A stretch of DNA of 64,000 bases from Bacteroidota bacterium (GTDB lineage: Bacteria; Bacteroidota; Bacteroidia; Chitinophagales; Chitinophagaceae): the NCBI GenBank assembly GCA_016183765.1, contig JACPEA010000013.1, forward strand, positions 248,001-312,000, given 5' to 3'. Positions 8,149 through 17,327 of the stretch are shown here, piece by piece (within the stretch, counting starts at the first letter, position 1; each line of letters starts with the position of its first letter). The notes below the pieces were generated by a model. That model ran no database searches. It saw only the letters and a list, made by a program, of their open reading frames with translations, and was not told the origin of the DNA. The translations under genes and the position numbers were made by a program.

Positions 8149-11100
8149 ATGAAACGATTAAGGATGTTCTCTTTCAAACTATTATTATCTTCTTTCGTGC
8201 TAATAATGGTTGTATGTGGCAGCGTTTCTGCACAGGATGTTGTTAAATCTAACGTACTTACAGGAACTGTTGTATCTGAATCAGGTGACCTTCTGGAAGG
8301 TGTTTCCGTTAAAGTCAGTTCATCTGCTTCCGCTACGCAAGCTTCAGAAACTTTTTTTGCTTCTACCAATAAAGAAGGTTGGTTTCGGCTTGATAAACTC
8401 AAGCCCGGCGTTTATTATAAGATTCTATTTAATTACGTGGGGTATGAAAACCAAACAATCAACAACTTTTTACTGAAAGAGGGGAATGGTAATTCCCTGT
8501 TGATTCGTATGAAAGCTTCTTCTAACGACCTTGGTAATATTGTAGTAGTGGGATATGGTACTGTTAAGAAAGCAGATCTCACAGGGGTGGTAGGTAGTGT
8601 TAAGTCGCAGGACCTGATGCAGCGGCCGGCAATTAATGCAGAACAATCACTGGCGGGTAAAATTGCCGGAGTGAATGTAGCCACTAATTCTGGAAAACCT
8701 GGAGGAAGAACCTCGGTTTCCATCCGGGGCTTCAGTTCTATTAACGCATCTAACGATCCCTTATATATTGTAGACGGTATAGAATGGACGGAAGGTCTGT
8801 CGAACATAAATCCGAATGATATTGAAACGATTGATGTCCTGAAAGATGCTTCTGCTACGGCTATTTATGGTACACGGGGCTCTAATGGAGTTATTATCGT
8901 AACCACTAAACGCGGTGCCAAAAGCAAGAATGTTATCAGTTATGATACTTATATCAGTCTTAATCAATTGCCTCCTTCCAGGAACCTGAAAGTATTGAAT
9001 GCCCGGCAGTGGCTTGATCTGGAAGAAGTGGTTTACCAGAATGCACAGAAATTTGACTCGGCCGGCTTCCGGGCGGGCAAATATGTTGATCCTGTTATTA
9101 AAAGAAAAAATTACCTCGTAGGAAATAGCCTGGGTAACAAGGAACTGTTTTCACTTGATAACAATGGCATACCACAGCCCATTTATGATATAGACTGGAG
9201 TAAAGAAGTGTTCAGGGCGTCAGTCAGCCAGAATCATAATTTATCGGTTACGGGTTCCAATAACAATACAAACTATGGTTTTTTCCTTGGTTATGCAGAG
9301 GATAATGGTATTATTAGAGGCAGTTATCAGAAACGATACAATATTAGAGCAACGATTGACCAAAACGTAAAACCCTGGTTAAAAGTAGGAGCTACTGTAG
9401 CATATGGTAAAAAAGCAGAAGGAGGTGTGGACGATTCCAATGGCTCTTATAATGTGATCAGGAATATTGTGGAAATGGTTCCTTTTGTGCCGTTCAAATA
9501 TACTGATGGCGCCTATGGGTATGGCGGAGATTACGCGGGCCTGGAAAAACTGGATAACCCCCTGTCCGAGGTTTACGAGAACCAGATCCTTAATAAAACA
9601 GGTGCTTTCAATGGCAACGCTTATGCAACTTTCAAGTTTATGAATGGACTTGAATTTACTTCCACTTTTGGCGCTAATGTCATCAATGAGGTAAATCCCA
9701 GGTTTAACAGTTCTAAATTGCAGGGTGGTACCAGGCAAAACAGTTCCAGTATCAATAGTAATGAAACATCTTTTTGGGTATGGTCTAACAGGCTTAACTA
9801 TAACAAGCGCTTCAATGAAAATCACAGCCTGAATCTTGTATTGGGTACGGAAAAACAAAAACAGAATTTCCTGGGCTGGACCGCATCTACCACATTAATG
9901 CCGGACGATTATTACCAGTATTTTAACCTTGGTGCGGGTGCAACACCTTTGGCGCCTGGTTCTTCATCAAGTGCTTACCAGATGGAATCTTATTTCAGCA
10001 GGGTGAACTATACATTGAAGAATAAATTTCTTTTTACGGTAACAGGCCGATTTGATGGTTCATCTCGTTTTGGTGACAATAATAAGTTCGCATTTTTCCC
10101 TTCCGGCGCTTTTGCATGGAAGGTGTCTGATGAGGATTTTTTGAAGAACAGCAAAACGGTTTCCAATCTCAAACTGCGTATCAGTTACGGTTTAACCGGA
10201 AACTCAGCTATTGGCTCTTACCGCTCACTTGCCAACCTCAGCACCAATACCTATATATTCGGAGCCAGAACAACGGGTGCTTCTATTGGAAGACTGGCCA
10301 ACCCGGATCTGAAATGGGAGAAGACACGACAATTTAATATTGGATCTGAGTTAGGATTGTTCGATAACCGGATTAACCTGATCGTGGATGTATATTACAA
10401 GAATACTGTCGATCTTCTGTTAGATGCGCCTGTTCCTTCTTCAAGCGGATTTGCGAACGTTACCAAAAATATCGGGAATATGGAGAACAAGGGTCTGGAG
10501 ATCACCCTGAATACCATCAACATACAACAGAAAAATTTTAACTGGTCTACCAATTTCAATTTTTCATGGTTGAAGAACAAGGTAACTGCATTAGGTGGTA
10601 ACAATGAAGATATCATTTATGGGTTCAAAGAAAACCAGATCATTCGCGTTGGAGAGTCGGTGGGTTCTATCTTTGGTTATATACGAGATGGAATTTACAG
10701 TACAGACCAGGCCGCACAAGCCAAGCTTTATGGCAAACTTCCGGGTGATGTTATCATCAGGGATCAGAATAATGATGGTAAAATCAATGCCAACGACCGT
10801 GCAATTATCGGCAAGGGTATACCTGATTTTTATGGAACACTTTCCAATAATGTTACGTATAAAAACTTTTCTTTTACAGTTGAATTACAGTACCAGAAAG
10901 GGAACCAAATCTTTAATAATACACGTAACTCCAGCGAAGGCCGTTTTGGGATAGCCAATAACTATGCTACAGTACTGAATTCATGGACACCTGCCAATCA
11001 GAATGCGGTGTTGGAGCAGTTGAGGCCAACCGGCTACAGTTATTTCATGGATACCCGGAAACTGACTGACGGGTCTTTTATAAGGGGTAAAAATCTGATG

Positions 11101-11313
11101 CTTGCCTATCAGTTCAACAAGACGGTTACAGACAGAATGCGGATCAGCGCGTTACGTGTATTTGCTTCTGTTCAGAACTTTTTCCTGATTACCGATTATT
11201 TTGGTTACGATCCGGAACTGAATAATTATAACACTGCTTTTTCACAAGGTATTACTTATACCAACTATCCCAAACCCAGGACTTTTATGTTTGGGTTAAA
11301 CGTTACTTTCTAA
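8149..11313 (+). CDS. SusC/RagA-family TonB-linked outer-membrane transporter (pair 1)
   Basis: A 1054-residue beta-barrel transporter that imports an oligomeric nutrient with its SusD lipoprotein. After a signal peptide ending near residue 28 (SVSAQ) comes a carboxypeptidase-like regulatory fold (about 36-115), the SusC hallmark NIVVVGYGTVKKADLTG before the plug, the plug itself (PLYIVDGIEW, DIETIDVLKDASATAIYGTRGSNGVI), and the barrel ending in aromatic VTF. No STN domain precedes the regulatory fold. It sits 78 bases after the anti-sigma gene and 18 before susD. The downstream secreted phosphoesterase hints at a phosphorylated substrate, but that is inference. Confidence 0.93.
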   Translation: MKRLRMFSFKLLLSSFVLIMVVCGSVSAQDVVKSNVLTGTVVSESGDLLEGVSVKVSSSASATQASETFFASTNKEGWFRLDKLKPGVYYKILFNYVGYENQTINNFLLKEGNGNSLLIRMKASSNDLGNIVVVGYGTVKKADLTGVVGSVKSQDLMQRPAINAEQSLAGKIAGVNVATNSGKPGGRTSVSIRGFSSINASNDPLYIVDGIEWTEGLSNINPNDIETIDVLKDASATAIYGTRGSNGVIIVTTKRGAKSKNVISYDTYISLNQLPPSRNLKVLNARQWLDLEEVVYQNAQKFDSAGFRAGKYVDPVIKRKNYLVGNSLGNKELFSLDNNGIPQPIYDIDWSKEVFRASVSQNHNLSVTGSNNNTNYGFFLGYAEDNGIIRGSYQKRYNIRATIDQNVKPWLKVGATVAYGKKAEGGVDDSNGSYNVIRNIVEMVPFVPFKYTDGAYGYGGDYAGLEKLDNPLSEVYENQILNKTGAFNGNAYATFKFMNGLEFTSTFGANVINEVNPRFNSSKLQGGTRQNSSSINSNETSFWVWSNRLNYNKRFNENHSLNLVLGTEKQKQNFLGWTASTTLMPDDYYQYFNLGAGATPLAPGSSSSAYQMESYFSRVNYTLKNKFLFTVTGRFDGSSRFGDNNKFAFFPSGAFAWKVSDEDFLKNSKTVSNLKLRISYGLTGNSAIGSYRSLANLSTNTYIFGARTTGASIGRLANPDLKWEKTRQFNIGSELGLFDNRINLIVDVYYKNTVDLLLDAPVPSSSGFANVTKNIGNMENKGLEITLNTINIQQKNFNWSTNFNFSWLKNKVTALGGNNEDIIYGFKENQIIRVGESVGSIFGYIRDGIYSTDQAAQAKLYGKLPGDVIIRDQNNDGKINANDRAIIGKGIPDFYGTLSNNVTYKNFSFTVELQYQKGNQIFNNTRNSSEGRFGIANNYATVLNSWTPANQNAVLEQLRPTGYSYFMDTRKLTDGSFIRGKNLMLAYQFNKTVTDRMRISALRVFASVQNFFLITDYFGYDPELNNYNTAFSQGITYTNYPKPRTFMFGLNVTF

Positions 11314-11331
11314 GTTAAATCCTGAAATACA

Positions 11332-12825
11332 ATGAAAAAGAATACATATATACTTGCTTTTTGTTTTGCTTTACTGTCGGTATCCTGTCAAAAAGAGTTT
11401 TTGAATGAAAACAATCAATCTGCCCTTACACAGGAGGCTTACTTTACTACTGCCAGCCAGGCAAATGCGGCGATTGTAGGCATTTACCCCGCTTTACAGA
11501 CCTTTACACAGGAAATCGAATTTCGGGGTGATGCAGTATGGTCACTTATGGAAATGCCTGCAGGACATGTGAATAGGGGTGGGTCACAGTACAAGGAAAA
11601 CACGATTACACATACCAATTCGGCAAACGAGCCTGCTTTTTACACGATCTGGTCGGGTTTCTACAGGGGTATCTCTAATGCCAATCTGGCCATTCAGAAG
11701 ATACCTGCTATTGAAATGAATCCGGCAACCAAACAATCATTACTCGGGGAAGCGCATTTTCTGCGTGCCTTGTATTATTATTATTTAGTTCGCCTATTTG
11801 GTGACATACCCTTGCTTACTGAACCGATTAACTTTGCCAGTCCGGATTTATATCCTGCAAGATCTCCCAAAGAAAAGATTTATGAATTGATTGTTGCTGA
11901 TCTGCAAACAGCTGAAAAATCAGGAATGCCTGCAATTAGTAAAACGGGCAAAGCATCTATTGGTGCTACCAAGTCTTTGCTTGCTTCTGTTTATCTTACT
12001 ATGGCGGGCTATCCTTTGAATAAAGGGAGAGAGTATTATGTATTAGCAGCGTCTAAAGCAAAAGAAGTTATTGATGCTAATTATTATAGTCTGTTTGATA
12101 ATTATCTGTACCTGCATAACAGGGCTAATAAAAACCAGGGAGAATTGATTTTCCAAGTTCAATATTTGGCGGGTGTTGCTACAAACAGGATTACAGAATT
12201 TGTGAGCCCCAATGACATCTCAAAATTGTCAAGTTCACTGAATACGGTTTCTCCGATTCCGGAGTTTATTAACTCGTATGAGCCTAATGATAAGCGGGTG
12301 AAACAAAAACAATTTTATTTCACTGAAGATTTTGCTGCAGGAAGCACAACTAAAATTGTCAAGTTCCCCCATGCTTTATATAAGTTCTACCTGGAAGAAG
12401 CTGCCGGAGCCAATGGTGATAAAAATTCGGATGAAAACTGGACCTTGTTACGTTTGCCGGAAGTGTTGCTTACGTATGCAGAAGCTTCCAATGAGGTAGA
12501 TGGACCTACCACGTTTGCGTATGATCAGGTTAACAAGATCCGCACAAGAGCCGAATTACCCAAACTGCAGGGCTTGACCAGGGAAGATTTTCGCGAAGCT
12601 ATCTGGAGAGAGAGATACCATGAACTTGCTTATGAGAATAAGTCATTCTTTGATATTCAGCGAACCAGGAAAGTGTATAATCTTAAAACGAGCCATTTTG
12701 AGGATGTACTGACTTTTGCAAATGAGCTGGGTATAAAGTTTACGCAAAATCAATTGCTCTGGCCGATTCCTCAGAAAGAAATGGATGCCAATACCAATCT
12801 GAAACCACAGAACCCGGGCTACTAA
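11332..12825 (+). CDS. RagB/SusD-family substrate-binding lipoprotein (pair 1)
   Basis: A 497-residue surface lipoprotein that caps the neighbouring SusC barrel and captures substrate. The signal peptide ends in a lipobox with the cysteine near residue 19 (LLSVSC). The TPR-like SusD core is recognisable from GEAHFLRALYYYYLVRLFGDIPL (about 140-165) and the C-terminal WRERYHELAYENKSFFDIQRTRK to LLWPIPQKEMDANTNL. The start lies 18 bases after the susC stop and the metallophosphoesterase gene begins 10 bases after its own stop, so the three are one transcription unit. Confidence 0.93.
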   Translation: MKKNTYILAFCFALLSVSCQKEFLNENNQSALTQEAYFTTASQANAAIVGIYPALQTFTQEIEFRGDAVWSLMEMPAGHVNRGGSQYKENTITHTNSANEPAFYTIWSGFYRGISNANLAIQKIPAIEMNPATKQSLLGEAHFLRALYYYYLVRLFGDIPLLTEPINFASPDLYPARSPKEKIYELIVADLQTAEKSGMPAISKTGKASIGATKSLLASVYLTMAGYPLNKGREYYVLAASKAKEVIDANYYSLFDNYLYLHNRANKNQGELIFQVQYLAGVATNRITEFVSPNDISKLSSSLNTVSPIPEFINSYEPNDKRVKQKQFYFTEDFAAGSTTKIVKFPHALYKFYLEEAAGANGDKNSDENWTLLRLPEVLLTYAEASNEVDGPTTFAYDQVNKIRTRAELPKLQGLTREDFREAIWRERYHELAYENKSFFDIQRTRKVYNLKTSHFEDVLTFANELGIKFTQNQLLWPIPQKEMDANTNLKPQNPGY

Positions 12826-12835
12826 AATCTGTTAC

Positions 12836-13744
12836 ATGAAAAGAATACACACAAACGTCAGTAAGCAGTCATTGGTTATCGCCTTATTGGGTATAACGTT
12901 TTTCTCAGGCTGTATAAGTGCCAGAAATGCGAGGGAAGAAACATTTTCTTTCATACAAATGTCTGACCCACAGTTTGGATTTTTCAATGAAAACAGATCT
13001 TTTGAAAAAGAAACCCAAAATTTTACCAAAGCCATACAGGAAGCCAATCGTTTACGGCCTTCTTTTGTGATCGTTACCGGCGACCTGGTGAATCGTCCGT
13101 TTGATACCGCACAGGTAAGGGCTTATCGTTCCATTATCGGTGGTATAGCACCGGGCATACCGTTGTATAGTGTGGCAGGAAACCATGATGTGGGCAATAC
13201 TCCTTCGCTGGAGAACATCATGGCATATAATAAGGAGTTCGGACCTGATTTTTATTCTTTTACAAAAGGCCCGATGCTGGGTATTGTATTGAATTCTTTG
13301 TACCTGTCTGCTCCCAATAATGTGAAAGAAAAGGCATTGGAGCAGGAAAGCTGGTTGATCCGTGTATTGGACTCTGCGCGGCAGGAATGGAAGCGCAAGC
13401 AAATCATGGTATTTCTGCATCATCCCTTGTTTCTGGAAACACCGAATGAAAAAGATGGATATTTTAACATACCCCTGTTAACCAGAAAGAGATACCTGTC
13501 CATTTTTAAGAAGTATGGTATCCGTTATGTATTTGCCGGCCATTATCACAGGAATGCTTTTGGAAAGGGGAGTGGAATACATATGATCACAACGGGCCCT
13601 GTTGGTAAACCTTTAGGAAAAGATCCTTCCGGTTTCAGGATTGTTACCATAAAGGGGAAACAAGTGAGACATAATTATTATGATCTCAATGCAGTTCCGG
13701 ATCAGCTAGATCAGATACAGGAACGTCCATATACTGAAAAGTAG
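12836..13744 (+). CDS. Secreted metallophosphoesterase lipoprotein (calcineurin-like)
   Basis: A 302-residue calcineurin-like phosphoesterase carried on a lipoprotein signal (SGC, cysteine near residue 26). The dinuclear metal site is complete: MSDPQFG (D44; glutamine stands where DxH enzymes have histidine), GDLVNRP (D83), GNHD (115-118), HHPLF (195-196) and GHYH (235-238). It probably hydrolyses a phosphomono- or diester at the cell surface or in the periplasm. It follows susD by 10 bases and precedes a strong terminator, so it is the last gene of the sigma/anti-sigma/SusCD operon. The Q in the first motif suggests a subgroup with a modified first metal site. The substrate is unknown; a nucleotide, phospholipid head group or phosphoglycan are all possible. 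Confidence 0.85.
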   Translation: MKRIHTNVSKQSLVIALLGITFFSGCISARNAREETFSFIQMSDPQFGFFNENRSFEKETQNFTKAIQEANRLRPSFVIVTGDLVNRPFDTAQVRAYRSIIGGIAPGIPLYSVAGNHDVGNTPSLENIMAYNKEFGPDFYSFTKGPMLGIVLNSLYLSAPNNVKEKALEQESWLIRVLDSARQEWKRKQIMVFLHHPLFLETPNEKDGYFNIPLLTRKRYLSIFKKYGIRYVFAGHYHRNAFGKGSGIHMITTGPVGKPLGKDPSGFRIVTIKGKQVRHNYYDLNAVPDQLDQIQERPYTEK

Positions 13745-13795
13745 TCATGACTATTTTCATATAGCAGGTTGTTAGTTTTTATGTATGCGTTTGAA

Positions 13796-13832
13796 ATGCC
13801 CGGTATCGAAAGATGCCGGGTATTGTTTTTTT
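13796..13832 (+). terminator. Rho-independent terminator after the metallophosphoesterase gene
   Basis: Twelve-base arms ATGCCCGGTATC and GATGCCGGGTAT close over a GAAA tetraloop, with G-U pairs at two positions, followed by a run of seven T (13826-13832). It ends the first SusC/SusD operon. Confidence 0.85.
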
Positions 13833-14025
13833 GTCAAGAAAGAATATTTGTATAGCACGTTTTGATTAGGCGGATTTTATTAATCATTTCTTGCAGAAAT
13901 GTGTTAATGTTAACTTAACAATTTGTTCTTTTTATCAAGATATAAAATGAATTTTGGCCGACTACCTTGCAGCCGAAACGTGAAGTAACATTCACAAACC
14001 CTCACGTAAGAAACTAATCAGTATT
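13833..14025 (+). promoter_or_regulatory. Upstream region of SusC/SusD pair 2
   Basis: About 190 AT-rich bases between a terminator and susC. A TTTG (13922-13925) with a TTTTG (13952-13956) about 26 bases later resembles the Bacteroidota -33/-7 pair, though the TA of TAnnTTTG is not present. A dyad-rich stretch GTTAATGTTAACTTAAC (13903-13919) just upstream could be a regulator site. There is no sigma/anti-sigma gene pair here, so the pair is controlled in some other way. Confidence 0.3.
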
Positions 14026-17000
14026 ATGAAGAAACTTCTTCCCCTGAATGGGTCATTCAGACTCATTTGTATTGCTATTGCTGCAATATGCAGTATGACT
14101 CCGGTTACACAACTCTTTGCAGGCAATCGTGGAAAAATCATTGCACCCTTTGCCGACGGAAGAATTTCCGGAGTGGTAAAAGACCAGAACGGAACACCCC
14201 TTGCAGGAGCCAACCTGGTTATTGAAAGATCAGGCAAAGTGATTGTGACAGGTAACGATGGAAAATTTACAGTATCTCTTGCTCCTGGTAATTATTCCAT
14301 TACCATCAGTTATATCAATTACAAAACACTGAAGCAGACCGTACAGGTAAGATCGGGAGAGACCGTACAGTTGTCGTTTGTGCTTACCGCCTCACAGAAT
14401 GATCTCAACGAAGTAGTGGTGGTAGGGTATGGTACACAGAAGAAAGTGAACCTGACCGGTGCGGTTGACCAGGTAGGGAATGAATATTTTGAAGACAGGC
14501 CCAATGCCAATATCACCCGTAGTTTACAGGGCGCTATTCCTAACCTGAATATTAAAATAGTGGATGGTAAACCTACCCGTACGGCAACCTATAATGTGCG
14601 TGGTACCACTTCTATCGGTTCAGGAGGAAGTGCACTGGTGCTGATCGACGGAGTACCGGGTGACCCTGCTACACTGAATCCGAACGATATAGAAAGTGTA
14701 TCCGTACTGAAAGATGCTTCTTCTGCCGCTATTTATGGCGCCAGGGGTGCTTTCGGCGTGATCCTGATCACCACCAAATCTCCCAAACGTGATAAGATAC
14801 AGGTGAGTTACAGTGCCAATTACGCCATCAACCAGCGTACTACTACACCCGACCTGGTATCCGATTCTTATACATGGGCCAAGAACTTTGATGAGTCATT
14901 CTACTCCTGGAACGATTATCTCTCGCATCCCCAAACCATCAACTCGCAGCTTGGATTTTCTCTGGCATACCTGGATTCTTTAAAAGCGCATGCTGAAAAC
15001 CCCAGTCTGCCGCAGACAACCATTGATCCACTTACGGGCAAGTACCAGTATTTCGCCAATACGGATTGGTTCAAGGAGCTCTACAAAGACAATAACGGTA
15101 CCACGGAACACTCGCTCAGTATTTCCGGGGGAAGTGAAAAAGTGAACTTCTCACTTTCCGGAAGATATTATTTCCAGGATGGCATCTTCCGTTACAATAC
15201 GGATAAGTTCAACCGCTACAATCTCAGGTTCAAAGGAAGCATCAAAGTGACCGACTGGCTCACCGTAAATACCAATACGGATTATTCTACCTATAGTTAC
15301 TCTTACCCGCTTACTTCGGTGGGTGGTGTAAATGCGATCTGGCGTTTGATGGCCGTAACTGCATTTCCTGTATCGCCCATGCTGAACCCCGATGGTACCA
15401 TGACCATTGTGGGCGCCTATTCTGTAGGTGATTTTTATTATGGAAAAAGCAAGTCGGTGGCTTCGCAGAATTTCCTGCGTAATACGCTTGGATTTAATGC
15501 GTCCATCATCAAAAACAAGTTGAACCTGAAAGGCGATTTTTCTTACCTGTATACGACTACCGGTGAAACACGTAAATTCTTCACAACGCCATACAGTATC
15601 AAACCCGGCGAATTGATCACATCCGGACTGAATTATCTTTCCAACAGCGATGTGAAAGAGCAATATTATGTGGGTAATATCTATGCGGACTATACACAGA
15701 ATTTTGGCAAACATGCGTTCAAGCTGCTGGGTGGTGTGAACATAGAGTATGACCAGATCAAAAACCAGTTTGTACAGCGGGATGGTTTGCTGATAGACAA
15801 CCTGCCTGATTTTAACCTGGCTACCGGGTTGAACTATCGTGTAACGGGCGGTGGCTCACAATGGTCAACAGTAGGCGCTTTTTACCGATTGAATTATTCC
15901 TTCAATAACCGCTACTTATTTGAACTGAACGGTCGTTATGACGGATCATCCAAGTTCCCGACCAACCAGCGTTTTGGTTTCTTCCCTTCTGCCTCAGCTG
16001 GCTGGAAGATCTCTGAAGAGAAGTTCATGGAAAAAACAAGGGGCTGGCTGGATAACCTGAAACTCCGTGCTTCTTACGGTTCATTGGGTAACGGTAATAT
16101 TGCACCGTACACATTTGCCGAAACGATCTCTTCCGCTACGGCATCTACCATCCTGAATGGTGTATTCCCGAACTATTTACAAATGCCGGGTGTGATACCG
16201 AATGGACTTACCTGGGAAAAATCAACCACTTTCGATATGGGTCTTGATGTGGAAGTATTGAACAGGCGATTAGTGTTCAGCGGCGACTGGTACCAGCGTA
16301 ATACCACCGGTATGATCACCACCGGTCAGCCACTGCCTTCTGTGTTCGGAGCAACCGTACCCAGAGGTAACTATGCCGACCTGGTAACAAAAGGTTGGGA
16401 ACTTTCACTTACCTGGAATGACCAGACCAAATTGGCCGGTAAACCCTTAACCTATAGCGTTCGTTTTACATTGGCAGATAATATTGCCCGTATCACCAAG
16501 TTCTATAATCCAACACAGCTGTTGTCCAGCTACTATGAAGGACAGCGCCTGGGCGATATCTGGGGATTTGAGACCATCGGTTTCTTTACATCACAGGATG
16601 ATATTGCCAAACATGCCAACCAGAGCTATTTCGTGGTATCCAATGCCAACAAACTGCTGCCTGGTGACCTCAAGTTCAGGGACCTCAATGGAGACGGTGT
16701 GGTGAACAGGGGTAAAAATACCCTTGCCGATCCGGGAGACCAGAAAGTGATCGGTAACACGTCTATCCGTTTGCCTTATGGAATTACGGGTAATGTTGAG
16801 TGGAACAATATCAGCCTGTCTGTATTCTTCCAGGGCGTGGGTAAAAGAGACTGGTACCCTTCTACGGAAGCGGCGTATTTCTGGGGGCAGAGCAATCGAC
16901 CCTACAGTTTCCTGCCGGCATTTAACCTGAACAGGTGGACGGAGGAAAATCCAAGCCAGGATGCTTACTTCCCGAGATACAGAGGTTATACGGCTTTATC

Positions 17001-17307
17001 CGGTACACGTGAACTGGCGGTACAACAAACCCGTTATCTGCAAAATGCCAGTTACCTCCGGTTGAAGAACCTGACCATTGGGTATTCACTGCCAAAGAGT
17101 GTGATCAGTCGTTTAAAAGTGAACAGTATCCGATTCTATTTTACCGGTCAGAACCTGTTCACGTTCTCGCCTATGCATAAGGTCACGAAAAACTTTGACC
17201 CTGAAGTGATCGAAGCATCAGACCTGGAGATCAATGCAGGTGGCGGCGATGGCTTCTCTTACCCTATGCAGAAGAGTTACACATTCGGTTTCAACATTAC
17301 TTTCTAA
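14026..17307 (+). CDS. SusC/RagA-family TonB-linked outer-membrane transporter (pair 2)
   Basis: A 1093-residue SusC-like importer. An export signal covers the first about 30 residues, followed by a carboxypeptidase-regulatory-like fold (GRISGVVKDQNGTPLAGANL, about 45-125), the family mark NEVVVVGYGTQKKVNLTGA, the plug (ALVLIDGVPGDP, DIESVSVLKDASSAAIYGARGAFGVI) and the barrel ending GFNITF. No STN domain is seen. The susD gene starts 20 bases downstream and a propeller/phosphoesterase fusion follows. It is a clear paralogue of the SusC at 8.1 kb but differs enough to suggest another substrate. Confidence 0.93.
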   Translation: MKKLLPLNGSFRLICIAIAAICSMTPVTQLFAGNRGKIIAPFADGRISGVVKDQNGTPLAGANLVIERSGKVIVTGNDGKFTVSLAPGNYSITISYINYKTLKQTVQVRSGETVQLSFVLTASQNDLNEVVVVGYGTQKKVNLTGAVDQVGNEYFEDRPNANITRSLQGAIPNLNIKIVDGKPTRTATYNVRGTTSIGSGGSALVLIDGVPGDPATLNPNDIESVSVLKDASSAAIYGARGAFGVILITTKSPKRDKIQVSYSANYAINQRTTTPDLVSDSYTWAKNFDESFYSWNDYLSHPQTINSQLGFSLAYLDSLKAHAENPSLPQTTIDPLTGKYQYFANTDWFKELYKDNNGTTEHSLSISGGSEKVNFSLSGRYYFQDGIFRYNTDKFNRYNLRFKGSIKVTDWLTVNTNTDYSTYSYSYPLTSVGGVNAIWRLMAVTAFPVSPMLNPDGTMTIVGAYSVGDFYYGKSKSVASQNFLRNTLGFNASIIKNKLNLKGDFSYLYTTTGETRKFFTTPYSIKPGELITSGLNYLSNSDVKEQYYVGNIYADYTQNFGKHAFKLLGGVNIEYDQIKNQFVQRDGLLIDNLPDFNLATGLNYRVTGGGSQWSTVGAFYRLNYSFNNRYLFELNGRYDGSSKFPTNQRFGFFPSASAGWKISEEKFMEKTRGWLDNLKLRASYGSLGNGNIAPYTFAETISSATASTILNGVFPNYLQMPGVIPNGLTWEKSTTFDMGLDVEVLNRRLVFSGDWYQRNTTGMITTGQPLPSVFGATVPRGNYADLVTKGWELSLTWNDQTKLAGKPLTYSVRFTLADNIARITKFYNPTQLLSSYYEGQRLGDIWGFETIGFFTSQDDIAKHANQSYFVVSNANKLLPGDLKFRDLNGDGVVNRGKNTLADPGDQKVIGNTSIRLPYGITGNVEWNNISLSVFFQGVGKRDWYPSTEAAYFWGQSNRPYSFLPAFNLNRWTEENPSQDAYFPRYRGYTALSGTRELAVQQTRYLQNASYLRLKNLTIGYSLPKSVISRLKVNSIRFYFTGQNLFTFSPMHKVTKNFDPEVIEASDLEINAGGGDGFSYPMQKSYTFGFNITF

Positions 17308-17327
17308 AGAACACAAAAGAAATTATT

